Part shown: positions 8,814 through 17,663 of the stretch, piece by piece
Layout: the number at the start of each line of letters is the position of its first letter
How positions within the stretch are numbered: the stretch's first letter is position 1
Assembly (NCBI GenBank): GCA_040387555.1
Contig: JAZKDO010000003.1
Coordinates: forward strand, 992,001 to 1,056,000
Direction of reading: 5' to 3'
DNA: 64,000 nt
DNA from: UBA4416 sp040387555
GTDB taxonomy: Bacteria > Bacteroidota > Bacteroidia > B-17B0 > Aurantibacillaceae
Made by a program: the position numbers and the translations under genes
The notes under the pieces: model-generated
Database searches by the model: none
The model's input: the letters and a program-made list of their open reading frames with translations, nothing else
Told to the model about the DNA's origin: nothing

Positions 8814-8821
8814 ACATACCT

Positions 8822-9700
8822 CTAATAAATTTCCTTTTTGGCGGCACTCAATGTATTCTTTAGCAAAGAAGCAATCGTCATTGGGCCAACACCACCGGGA
8901 ACAGGAGAAATATACCCAGCTTTTTTAGAAACTTCATCAAACTTAACATCTCCTACCAATTTAAATCCTTTTGCTTTTGAATCATCATCAATACGATTGA
9001 TACCCACATCAATTACAACCGCGCCTTCCTTAATCATATCTGCTGTTACAAAATTTGGCCTTCCGATAGCGGCAATTACAATATCAGCTTGCAAGGTATG
9101 TTCTTTCAGGTCTTTTGTTCTGCTATGGCAAAGAGTTACGGTACAGTTGGCCAGATTAGTGTTTTTAGCCATTAAAATACTCATCGGGGAACCTACAATA
9201 TTGCTTCTTCCTATCACCACACAATGTTTTCCTTCAGTGGGAATATTATAACGCTCCAACAAATGTACAATCCCATAGGGTGTTGCACTCACATATGTAG
9301 GTAAATTTAATACAAGTCTTCCAACATTAATGGGATGAAATCCATCCACATCTTTACTTGGACGTACCGCCTCAATAATTTTTTGTTCAGAAATATGACG
9401 CGGTAAAGGAAGTTGAACGATGTACCCGTCAATATCGTCATCATTATTTAACTCCTCAATTTTTGATAATAATTTTTTCTCAGAAACATTCCCTTCGAAT
9501 TGAATTAGTGTGGATTTAAATCCAACATTCAGGCAAGCTTTTACTTTGCTGTTAACATAAGTTTGAGAAGCTGGATCATCACCTACAAGAATAGCTGCTA
9601 AGTGGGGTTGTTTTTTCCCTTTTGCAATTAGTTCTTTTACTTCTATTGCAATTTCTGCCTGAAGCTCGAGTGATGTTTTTTTTCCGTCAATTAAAATCAT
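8822..9700 (-). CDS. folD: Bifunctional methylenetetrahydrofolate dehydrogenase/cyclohydrolase
   Basis: This 292-residue enzyme interconverts 5,10-methylene- and 10-formyl-tetrahydrofolate, with NADP as hydride acceptor. The catalytic Tyr48 and Lys52 lie in SQTYVNSKVKAC, the folate-binding segment is DGYIVQLPLPRHI, the Rossmann motif is VIGRSNIVGSP and the C-terminal signature is PVPGGVGPMTIA. Length is normal. It starts three bases after ffh ends, so the two are co-transcribed. One-carbon units from FolD link to the formimino-folate enzyme encoded just upstream. Confidence 0.97.
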   Translation of the reverse strand: MILIDGKKTSLELQAEIAIEVKELIAKGKKQPHLAAILVGDDPASQTYVNSKVKACLNVGFKSTLIQFEGNVSEKKLLSKIEELNNDDDIDGYIVQLPLPRHISEQKIIEAVRPSKDVDGFHPINVGRLVLNLPTYVSATPYGIVHLLERYNIPTEGKHCVVIGRSNIVGSPMSILMAKNTNLANCTVTLCHSRTKDLKEHTLQADIVIAAIGRPNFVTADMIKEGAVVIDVGINRIDDDSKAKGFKLVGDVKFDEVSKKAGYISPVPGGVGPMTIASLLKNTLSAAKKEIY

Positions 9701-9703
9701 AAA

Positions 9704-11044
9704 TTACATTTTTGGCATTCCGCCGGGCATATTTTTCATGAGCTTCGCCATTTGATTTTTGTCACCCATCATTCGCATCATTTTTCGGGTATCTTCAAAT
9801 TGTTTCAATAATTTATTGACCTCCTGAATAGATTGACCACTTCCTTTTGAAATGCGCTGGCGACGAGAACCATTTATTAATTCTGGCTGAGTACGTTCTT
9901 TAGGAGTCATTGAACCTATTATCGCTTCAATTCCTTTAAAGGCATCATCATTTATCTCCGCGTCTTTCATAGCTTTTCCAACCCCAGGTATCATGCCAAC
10001 CAAATCCTTAATGTTACCCATTTTTTTAATTTGTTGTAACTGGCTTAAGAAGTCATTAAAATCAAACTGGTTCTTGGCTATTTTTTTAGATAATTTCCTG
10101 GCTTCTTCTTCGTTAAATTGTTCCTGGGCACGTTCTACTAAAGTTACAACGTCACCCATTCCTAAAATACGATCAGCCATACGCTCAGGATAAAAAATAT
10201 CCAAAGCTTCCATTTTTTCACCGGTACCAATAAATTTAATTGGTTTGTTAACTACCGATTTAATTGATAATGCGGCTCCACCGCGTGTATCACCATCTAA
10301 TTTAGTTAATACTACACCATCAAAATCGAGGCGATCATTAAATGCTTTTGCAGTATTTACAGCATCTTGCCCTGTCATTGCATCTACTACAAACAAAATC
10401 TCGTTAGGCTTAATTGCTTTTTTTAACTCAGCAATTTCAGTCATCATTTGTTCGTCTACAGCTAAACGGCCAGCAGTATCTATCAATACAATGCTGTTTC
10501 CATTTTCTTTAGCCTGAATAATTGCAGCTTCAGCAATTTTTATAGGATTTTTTTCTTCTCGGTTTGAGTAAACATCTACACCAATTTGTTCACCTAAAAC
10601 ATGTAACTGGTCAATAGCAGCGGGACGGTAAACGTCACAAGCAACTAATAATGGTTTTTTTCCTTTTTTAGTTTTTAAAAAGTTGGCTAGTTTTCCTGTA
10701 AAAGTTGTTTTACCTGAACCTTGTAAACCACTCATTAAAATAATGGTTGGATTTCCTCCGAGGAAAATCTCTTCCATTTGTCCTCCCATTAGCTGAGTTA
10801 GTTCATCGTGTGTAATCTTAACTAATAACTGACTCGGGGAAACGGCTGTTAATACGTTTTGTCCAAATGCCTTTTCTTTGACTGTATCTGTAAAGGTTTT
10901 GGCAACTTTATAGTTAACATCGGCATCTAACAGGGCTTTACGAACTTCTTTCAAAGTTTCAGCAACATTAATTTCTGTTATTTTTCCCTGACCTTTTAAG
11001 GTTTTTAGTGCTCTTTCGAGCTTATCGGATAAACTATCAAACAT
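9704..11044 (-). CDS. ffh: Signal recognition particle protein
   Basis: A 446-residue GTPase that binds signal sequences and SRP RNA and delivers ribosomes to the membrane receptor FtsY. The N domain occupies about 1-90, the P-loop GLQGSGKT is at 106-113, then come the G-domain motifs DTAGR and TKLDGD. The methionine-rich M domain shows the RNA-binding GSRRQRISKGSG loop and a Met-rich tail ending in MPGGMPKM. Length is normal. The gap to ftcD upstream is 43 bases and folD follows directly. The SRP RNA gene was not found in the window. Confidence 0.98.
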   Translation of the reverse strand: MFDSLSDKLERALKTLKGQGKITEINVAETLKEVRKALLDADVNYKVAKTFTDTVKEKAFGQNVLTAVSPSQLLVKITHDELTQLMGGQMEEIFLGGNPTIILMSGLQGSGKTTFTGKLANFLKTKKGKKPLLVACDVYRPAAIDQLHVLGEQIGVDVYSNREEKNPIKIAEAAIIQAKENGNSIVLIDTAGRLAVDEQMMTEIAELKKAIKPNEILFVVDAMTGQDAVNTAKAFNDRLDFDGVVLTKLDGDTRGGAALSIKSVVNKPIKFIGTGEKMEALDIFYPERMADRILGMGDVVTLVERAQEQFNEEEARKLSKKIAKNQFDFNDFLSQLQQIKKMGNIKDLVGMIPGVGKAMKDAEINDDAFKGIEAIIGSMTPKERTQPELINGSRRQRISKGSGQSIQEVNKLLKQFEDTRKMMRMMGDKNQMAKLMKNMPGGMPKM

Positions 11045-11087
11045 TTTCTTTTATTTTTAAGGGTATAAAGATAGGAAAATTAGGCGC

Positions 11088-12779
11088 TTAGAGCCCAATT
11101 TTCTCGTTTACAATTTTCAAAATATCAGCTTCTAACGCGATGGTTTTGTTTTCGATGTCTTTTCCTTTTGAGATAATATCATTAACGAAATTTTTATCAT
11201 CAAAGCCAGCTGCATTAATTCTCACATTCATAAATGCACCCATTACTGCCGAACGGGCACATAACGCACCAACGCCGGCATCTGAAACAGAATTTGGGTT
11301 TCCAATTTCTGCCATAGCATTTATTACTGTTAAACTTTCGTAGGATAATTGCATCACTTTAAATGGAACTTCAATAGCAAATTTTGTAGCGTTTTGTATA
11401 GCTTGTTTCCGGATGGTTTTCTCCTCATCTGATGCTTTTGGTAAATTAAAAGCTTCCATAATTTTATTAAATGCAACGGTGTCAAGGTCTACCATCTTGT
11501 TTAATTCGTCTTTTATTTTTTGACCTCTTTCTGCCCAATTACTAAATTCTTCCCAACGTGAATCCCACCCTTTTTTATGGGATGATAAATTGGCAACCAT
11601 AGTGGCTAAAGAAATTCCCAGAGAACCTACATAGGCCGAAATAGAGCCGCCGCCAGGAGCGGGACTTTCACTTGCAGTTTCATCAGCAAAATCAGTCAAA
11701 GTCATATTTACTAATTTGCTTGAAGCAGCATCTTTCAATAAATATTCAATAATGCGCTCTTCAGGCTTAAACGGACCTAATTCGTCAAGCCCCATAGTTT
11801 TAATGGCGATCCTGATTAGTTCTTTTTCAGAAACCCCTATAGATCGCTGCTGCTTTTGAAGGAAGAATTTTCCGGCATCCAGCAAAGATTTTAATGGAAC
11901 CAATCCAACTAATTCAGAACCCGTTACCCGAATTCCTCTTTCAGTTGCTTTTTTACAAACTTCATCAAAAGCTATATGCAAAGGAGTGACATTTATGTTT
12001 GTAAGATTCATGGAAATTTGTGCAACGCCATATTCCTCAATAAACCATCCAATTGCTTTCACTGATTTTAAAGTTCCGGGAATGGAAACTGCATTTCCAT
12101 GCGTATCGGTTAAAATTTTTCCGTTAATCGGATCTCCTTCTCTTTTTACCCGGCCTGCTTCACGCACATCAAATGCAATTGAATTGGCTCGTCGTGTGGA
12201 AGTAGTGTTTAAATTGACATTATATGCTACTAAAAAATCGCGTGCACCAATTACGGTAGCGCCACGTTTTGCATCAAATTCGGAAGGACCAAAATCAGGT
12301 TTCCACTCTGGTAATTTAATTTTTTTAAAAAAACCTTCATATTCTCCGGCTCTAATTACAGAAAGATTGTTTCTTTCTTTATTAGATTGTGCGGCTTCAT
12401 AAAGATAAACTGGTATTTGTAATTCTTTTCCAACGCGTTCTCCTAATTGCTGAGCCCATTTGGAAGTTTCGTCCATGCTGATATTAGCAATTGGAATAAG
12501 AGGACAAACATCGGTAGCTCCCATCCTAGGATGTTCCCCTTTATGTTTACTCATATCTATTAATTCACCCGCTCTTTTTATAGCTAAAAAAGCTGCATCA
12601 ATTACTGCTTGCGGGGTTCCAACAAAAGTAACAACTGTTCTGTTGGTAGCTTTTCCGGGGTCAACATTTAATAACCTTACTCCGTCAATGGATTCAACTT
12701 CGTTTGTAATTTGTTTAATCACTGACAGGTCAAGTCCTTCAGAAAAATTCGGAACACATTCGATTAACTGTTGCATCAC
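11088..12779 (-). CDS. ftcD: Fused glutamate formimidoyltransferase/formimido-THF cyclodeaminase
   Basis: A 563-residue two-domain enzyme of histidine degradation. The N-terminal transferase domain (about 1-300) starts with the family motif ECVPNFSEG and contains GEHPRMGATDVCPLIP. It moves the formimino group from formiminoglutamate to tetrahydrofolate. The C-terminal cyclodeaminase domain (about 345-560), beginning near ESPAPGGGSISAY, releases ammonia to give methenyl-THF, the substrate of FolD. The fused form is known from animals and many Bacteroidota. No hutU, hutH or hutI gene is nearby. Confidence 0.94.
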   Translation of the reverse strand: MMQQLIECVPNFSEGLDLSVIKQITNEVESIDGVRLLNVDPGKATNRTVVTFVGTPQAVIDAAFLAIKRAGELIDMSKHKGEHPRMGATDVCPLIPIANISMDETSKWAQQLGERVGKELQIPVYLYEAAQSNKERNNLSVIRAGEYEGFFKKIKLPEWKPDFGPSEFDAKRGATVIGARDFLVAYNVNLNTTSTRRANSIAFDVREAGRVKREGDPINGKILTDTHGNAVSIPGTLKSVKAIGWFIEEYGVAQISMNLTNINVTPLHIAFDEVCKKATERGIRVTGSELVGLVPLKSLLDAGKFFLQKQQRSIGVSEKELIRIAIKTMGLDELGPFKPEERIIEYLLKDAASSKLVNMTLTDFADETASESPAPGGGSISAYVGSLGISLATMVANLSSHKKGWDSRWEEFSNWAERGQKIKDELNKMVDLDTVAFNKIMEAFNLPKASDEEKTIRKQAIQNATKFAIEVPFKVMQLSYESLTVINAMAEIGNPNSVSDAGVGALCARSAVMGAFMNVRINAAGFDDKNFVNDIISKGKDIENKTIALEADILKIVNEKIGL

Positions 12780-12928
12780 TTTAAGATTTAGAATTAAATT
12801 TTATGAGGTTTAAAAATAGATAAATTAAATGCAAGGCATACTAATTGGTATAAATCAATATAAATTTTAATTAACAATTACGCTTACATAACAATTTTCA
12901 TTGATATGAATCGTTTTACAAATTGAGT

Positions 12929-12936
12929 TATATTTG
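12929..12936 (+). promoter_or_regulatory. Probable -7 promoter box (TATATTTG)
   Basis: An exact TAnnTTTG match whose expected transcription start (about 12942) lies just before the TTG start codon at 12958. It supports that unusual start. The -33 element is not convincing. Confidence 0.5.
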
Positions 12937-12957
12937 TTACTGATCATATAAGCGCAA

Positions 12958-14277
12958 TTGAATCCAAACAAGCATATTTTTATTTATACCCATAAAATTA
13001 CTCCAAGGGTAAAATATACTTTCAACTTAATTTTGAAGGATTGTTTAGGTTTGGAATTTAGCATAACCAATAATATTGATGATTACAAATCATTTGAAGG
13101 GTATAAATTAGCATACACTAATCAAGAATTAGAAACCGGTTTTCATATTTTATCTCATAATTTGCTATTTGAATCAGGGATTAAAGAGCAAACTATCCTG
13201 ATGCAAAATCATGAAAATTTCTTAAAATATTTTTTTAAAACTCAACATAATGAATTGCCTTTTGATTTGTTCGCAGCTTCATTTTATTTAGTAAGTCGTT
13301 ACGAAGAATATTTACCATTTGTTCCGGATGCCTTTAACCGGTTCGAGGCACAGAATAGTTTGGCTTATCAATATGATTTTTTAAGAATTCCGCTTGTTAA
13401 TTTGTGGATAGTAGAGTTTGAGAAAATATTGGTTAAAAAATTTCCTAAGCTGATCATTTCACATAAGGAATATAATTATATATCGACACTGGATATTGAC
13501 AATGCCTATAAGTATCAGGAAAAAGGTGTGATGCGTTCATTAGGAGGTTATTTGAAAGCATTAGTTGAATTTGATAAAGGTAGCTTGAAACAACGAACTT
13601 CGGTATTATTAAAAAAAGAAAAGGACCCGTTTGATTCTTATGATTATCAGCTTTCTATTCAAAAGAAGTATAAATTAAAGGTTATTTATTTCTTTTTGTT
13701 GGGAGATTATGGCGTGAACGATAAAAATCATCCTTCTAATAATTATGGCTTCCAACAATTAATAAAGCACCTGGCTGATTATGCAGATACAGGAATCCAT
13801 CCATCTTTTGGTTCTAACGGTAATGTGCATCAGGTTAAGGTTGAAATTAACCGATTGGCTAAAATCACACATCGTGAAATTTTTAATTCCCGACAACATT
13901 TTTCTATGTTGAAATTTCCCGATACATATGCAACTTTATTGGAACTTGGAATTACCAATGATTTTTCAATGGGCTATTCTACTTTCAATGGTTTCAGAGC
14001 CAGTTTCTGTATGCCTTTTTATTGGTATGATTTGGATGACGAATTGGAAACAGGTTTAAAAATTCATCCTTTTTGTTTAAGTGAGACATCTTTAAGATAT
14101 AAAGATTTAGCCACGCCGGATAACATTAGTGAAATAGCAAAACCGATAGTAGATGAAGTGAAAAAATATAACGGCGAGCTTGTTACGATTTTTCATAATG
14201 ATACCATGGGAACAGCTTTAGAATGGGTTGACTGGAAAAATATTTATGAAGAAATTGTTAAACTAGCCATTAAATAA
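12958..14277 (+). CDS. Divergent polysaccharide deacetylase-like protein 1
   Basis: A 439-residue protein with an N-terminal domain seen in Bacteroidota members of this group and a C-terminal part resembling the NodB/polysaccharide deacetylase barrel. The metal-site motif is TLDIDNAY (Asp179 and Asp181) in place of TFDDG, with GIHPSF (His281) and SRQHFSM further on. There is no signal peptide, so it is probably cytoplasmic. I start it at TTG: no ATG is available upstream, the paralogue at 14285 aligns from the same residue (IYTHKIT versus IYTHHIT), and a promoter box lies in front. Substrate unknown; a surface glycan or its precursor is likely. Confidence 0.78.
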   Translation: MNPNKHIFIYTHKITPRVKYTFNLILKDCLGLEFSITNNIDDYKSFEGYKLAYTNQELETGFHILSHNLLFESGIKEQTILMQNHENFLKYFFKTQHNELPFDLFAASFYLVSRYEEYLPFVPDAFNRFEAQNSLAYQYDFLRIPLVNLWIVEFEKILVKKFPKLIISHKEYNYISTLDIDNAYKYQEKGVMRSLGGYLKALVEFDKGSLKQRTSVLLKKEKDPFDSYDYQLSIQKKYKLKVIYFFLLGDYGVNDKNHPSNNYGFQQLIKHLADYADTGIHPSFGSNGNVHQVKVEINRLAKITHREIFNSRQHFSMLKFPDTYATLLELGITNDFSMGYSTFNGFRASFCMPFYWYDLDDELETGLKIHPFCLSETSLRYKDLATPDNISEIAKPIVDEVKKYNGELVTIFHNDTMGTALEWVDWKNIYEEIVKLAIK

Positions 14278-14284
14278 AATACTG

Positions 14285-15586
14285 TTGTTAATTTACACTC
14301 ATCATATTACTGAACGACTCAACTATGCAATGGATGTTGTTTTTAATAAAACATTGCAACTTTCATTTCATTTAACTACAGATTTAGAGGAGTTTAAAAA
14401 TAGTACACAACCCAAGTTTGCATACACAAAAATATATTCAGGTTTTGAGTGTTTTATTCATTCCAAAGAACTGTTATTTGAAAATGAAATTAACACTGTT
14501 CTACCAGCTGCGGATAGATCATACCAGGATTTTCCAAAGTTTTTTAAATCAGCTAACGCTGACTTTTTAGGCTACGATTTGTTTGCAATGGTGTTTTATT
14601 TTGTTAGCCGTTATGAAGAATATTTGCCCACGGATAAAGACGAACATTTGCGTTTTAAAGCTGAAAATAGTTTGGCTTATCAATACGGTTGTTTACATAT
14701 TCCTTTTTTAAATATAGCCATTCACCAGTTTGGTGAAAAATTAAAAGTAATATTCCCTGAATTGAATTTCAAAAAGAGAACATTTAATTTCCTTTCAACA
14801 ATCGACATTGACAATGCATTTGCTTACGCCCACAAAGGTCTGGTTCGCAATTGTGGTGGATTAATAAAGGACGTTTTTTCTTTAAAGCTTCTCAATATTA
14901 GTAAACGTATTTTTAGTAATTTGAATGATGATAATGATCCTTATAACACATTTAATTATATTCATTCATTAAGTAATGAAGCTCAAGCTGCATTACAATA
15001 CTTTGTTTTAATAGGCGATTATTCTGTTTATGATAAAAACCCGAATTTTAAAAATAGTGGATTCAGAAAATTATTAAAAAAACTTGGAGAGAAACATTCT
15101 ATGGGTTTGCACCCATCTTACGAGTCGTTTTCTTGTCTTGAAAAAATAGGTATTGAAAAAAATCGACTGGAAGATATTATAGAAAAGAAAGTGACTTCTG
15201 CGAGATGCCATTTTTTAAGAGTAAAATTACCTGAAACGTACCGAACATTTATTGAAAATGGGATTACGGATGATTACAGCATGATTTATGCGTCCCAATC
15301 AGGTTTCAGAACAGGTTTGTGTTTGCCTTATCATTGGTTTGATCTTCAGAGAAATAAGCAAACAACATTAATGATACATCCCAGTGCGATAATGGAAGGA
15401 ACTTTAAGGGATTATAATAAATATACACTGGAAAGTGCTATTGAAATTATTAATCATTTAATGGATCAAACAAAACAATTTGGAGGTGAATTTGTTTCTA
15501 TCTGGCATAACGATAGCTTTGTGACCGAACAAAAAGAATGGATTAAAGTTTATAAAACAACATTACAAAACGCGAAAAATTTATAA
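14285..15586 (+). CDS. Divergent polysaccharide deacetylase-like protein 2
   Basis: A 433-residue tandem paralogue of the preceding gene. The two align along their whole length: IYTHHIT at the start, FVSRYEEYLP, AENSLAYQYG, STIDIDNAF (Asp174, Asp176), GLHPSY (His276) and SIWHND near the end. It begins seven bases after the first gene's stop, also at TTG; the next in-frame ATG would cut off conserved residues. The pair has diverged well, so the duplication is old and both copies are probably under selection, perhaps on different substrates. asnB follows 12 bases later. Confidence 0.78.
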   Translation: MLIYTHHITERLNYAMDVVFNKTLQLSFHLTTDLEEFKNSTQPKFAYTKIYSGFECFIHSKELLFENEINTVLPAADRSYQDFPKFFKSANADFLGYDLFAMVFYFVSRYEEYLPTDKDEHLRFKAENSLAYQYGCLHIPFLNIAIHQFGEKLKVIFPELNFKKRTFNFLSTIDIDNAFAYAHKGLVRNCGGLIKDVFSLKLLNISKRIFSNLNDDNDPYNTFNYIHSLSNEAQAALQYFVLIGDYSVYDKNPNFKNSGFRKLLKKLGEKHSMGLHPSYESFSCLEKIGIEKNRLEDIIEKKVTSARCHFLRVKLPETYRTFIENGITDDYSMIYASQSGFRTGLCLPYHWFDLQRNKQTTLMIHPSAIMEGTLRDYNKYTLESAIEIINHLMDQTKQFGGEFVSIWHNDSFVTEQKEWIKVYKTTLQNAKNL

Positions 15587-15598
15587 CCTCTAATTATC

Positions 15599-17491
15599 AT
15601 GTGTGGAATAGCTGGAATCATTTCAAAAACTAAATCTGAATCACTCAAAAATTCTGTTTTTGCAATGACCCGAACAATTAAGCACCGAGGCCCGGATGGT
15701 GAGGGTTTTGCTTTTTTTTCTGACATAAAATCTGTAGCAGTATATTCTGATAATACGCCTGCAGTAAATATTGAAAGCAAATCCTATCTATATAATCCTT
15801 CAACTTCAATACAGAGCCTTGAAACAAATTTTAATATATCCTTTGGACACCGGCGGTTATCAATAATTGACTTGTCAGAAGCCGGCCACCAACCTATGTG
15901 TGACACAACTGAAAATTATTGGATCACATTTAATGGCGAGATATTTAATTACATTGAAATTCGGGAAGAATTAAAAAGTAAAGGTCACCTTTTTGTAACC
16001 CAATGCGATACAGAAGTGATTATTGAAGCTTATAAAGAATGGGGCGTGGAATGTTTAAAGAAATTTAACGGTATGTTTGCTTTTGCATTGTACGATAAAC
16101 ATAACAATCAGGTATTTTGTGCAAGAGATAGAGTAGGAGTAAAGCCGTTTTATTATTTTGAAGGAAATGAAGTCTTTGCTTTCGCCAGTGAATATAAGGC
16201 TTTCATCAAATCTGGTGTAGTACCATTTGAAATTAATAAAATGGAGCAATTTGATTTCGTGGTTAATGGAAATCTTGAACAGAATGTTGAAAGTTTATTT
16301 AAAGGCATAAAAGAATTAAAACCAGCTCACTACGTATTATACGATCTGAGTTCTCATAAGCATAAAACGGTTAAGTATTATTCTCTTCCTGAAACAATTG
16401 CTCATGAAGCAAATGATAAGGAAATTATAGAGAAAATTGAAAAAAAATTGTTGAAAGCGATTGATCTTCGGTTAAGAAGCGACGTTGAAATTGGGTCGTG
16501 CCTGAGTGGTGGTCTGGATAGTTCTATTATTGCAGGGATTGCTAATTACCTGCAGCCTTCCAAACAGATGAAACTATTTACTGCAGTTTTTCCCAACGAA
16601 GTTTTTGATGAAACAAATTACGCTAAGCAGGTTGCAAACAAAGTGAATGCTAACTGGCAAACAGTGAGCCCCACAGCAGATGAATTTTTTCGGGATATTG
16701 AATCTTTGAATTATTTTCAGGATCTTCCTGTATGGAGCACAAGCACTTATTCTCAACATAGAGTTATGAAGTTAGCCTCTGAAAATCATATTAAGGTTGT
16801 ATTAGACGGACAAGGAGCTGATGAATTGTTTGGTGGATATTCCCATCATTATATAGCACTTTGGAAAGAAGATTTAGGTTTTAATACGATTCATAATATA
16901 AAGGATGCCAGACAAACTGTTCCAAATGCTTTTAAATTATTCGGAAAACAATTAGTTAAAGAAACTTTTGGTTTAAGCATGGACTATTCGAATTACTTTT
17001 TGGAAAAGAACAAGCAGTTTGGAAAAAGTACAAATGAAAAATTAGGCTCCACCTTAAATCAACAATTAGCAACTGATTACTATGGAAGGTTAAAGTCATA
17101 TTTAAAATGCGAAGATCGGTGTAGCATGGCTTTTGGGGTGGAGAGCAGGGTGCCTTTTGCTGATGATGTGGAGTTGGTTAATTATGTGTTTTCTATTGAA
17201 GGCAAAAAGAAAATTCAAAATGGCATTTCAAAGTATCTCTTAAGGGAGGCTGCAAAATCATATATTCCTCAACAAATTTATAGCCGGAGAGATAAAATTG
17301 GTTTTGAAACCCCTGTTCAAAAATGGCTGGAACCAAAAAGAGAACTGATTATGGAAAATATTCAGCAGTTGGATTTTGTGGATACTAAGTTTTTACAAAA
17401 CAACTTTGATACATTAATAAGACAGAAGCCGTCCTTTGTTTTGCGTTTATATTCATTGGCTGTGTGGAAAACAGTATTCACAGGATTTTAA
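15599..17491 (+). CDS. asnB: Asparagine synthase, glutamine-hydrolysing
   Basis: A 630-residue enzyme that transfers the amide of glutamine to aspartate or a similar carboxylate using ATP. The N-terminal glutaminase domain starts with catalytic Cys2 (MCGIAG) and contains HRGPDGEG, GHRRLSIIDLS and FNGEIFNY. The synthetase domain has the ATP-pyrophosphatase loop SCLSGGLDSS at about 300-309 and the motif DGQGADELFGGY. Its place behind two deacetylase-like genes resembles envelope-polysaccharide loci, where AsnB-like enzymes amidate sugar acids, so its true acceptor may not be aspartate; that is inference. Confidence 0.92.
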   Translation: MCGIAGIISKTKSESLKNSVFAMTRTIKHRGPDGEGFAFFSDIKSVAVYSDNTPAVNIESKSYLYNPSTSIQSLETNFNISFGHRRLSIIDLSEAGHQPMCDTTENYWITFNGEIFNYIEIREELKSKGHLFVTQCDTEVIIEAYKEWGVECLKKFNGMFAFALYDKHNNQVFCARDRVGVKPFYYFEGNEVFAFASEYKAFIKSGVVPFEINKMEQFDFVVNGNLEQNVESLFKGIKELKPAHYVLYDLSSHKHKTVKYYSLPETIAHEANDKEIIEKIEKKLLKAIDLRLRSDVEIGSCLSGGLDSSIIAGIANYLQPSKQMKLFTAVFPNEVFDETNYAKQVANKVNANWQTVSPTADEFFRDIESLNYFQDLPVWSTSTYSQHRVMKLASENHIKVVLDGQGADELFGGYSHHYIALWKEDLGFNTIHNIKDARQTVPNAFKLFGKQLVKETFGLSMDYSNYFLEKNKQFGKSTNEKLGSTLNQQLATDYYGRLKSYLKCEDRCSMAFGVESRVPFADDVELVNYVFSIEGKKKIQNGISKYLLREAAKSYIPQQIYSRRDKIGFETPVQKWLEPKRELIMENIQQLDFVDTKFLQNNFDTLIRQKPSFVLRLYSLAVWKTVFTGF

Positions 17492-17613
17492 ACAAATTCT
17501 AACGCAAAAATCCTCCAAAAATTCTACATAAAAATTCCAGAGTCTCTACAGTAATACACTTGGGTGAAATCTGATTATCAATTAGTTAATAGCAACTTCT
17601 TTTTAGTTTAAAG

Positions 17614-17645
17614 TTTGATTTTTCATAAAAAAGTGTATATTATTG
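17614..17645 (+). promoter_or_regulatory. Probable promoter of the PKD-repeat protein gene
   Basis: TTTG at 17614-17617, 20 bases, then TATTATTG at 17638-17645, one mismatch from TAnnTTTG. Transcription would start about 13 bases before the ATG at 17664. Confidence 0.45.
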
Positions 17646-17663
17646 TATTGCTAAAAAAATCCT

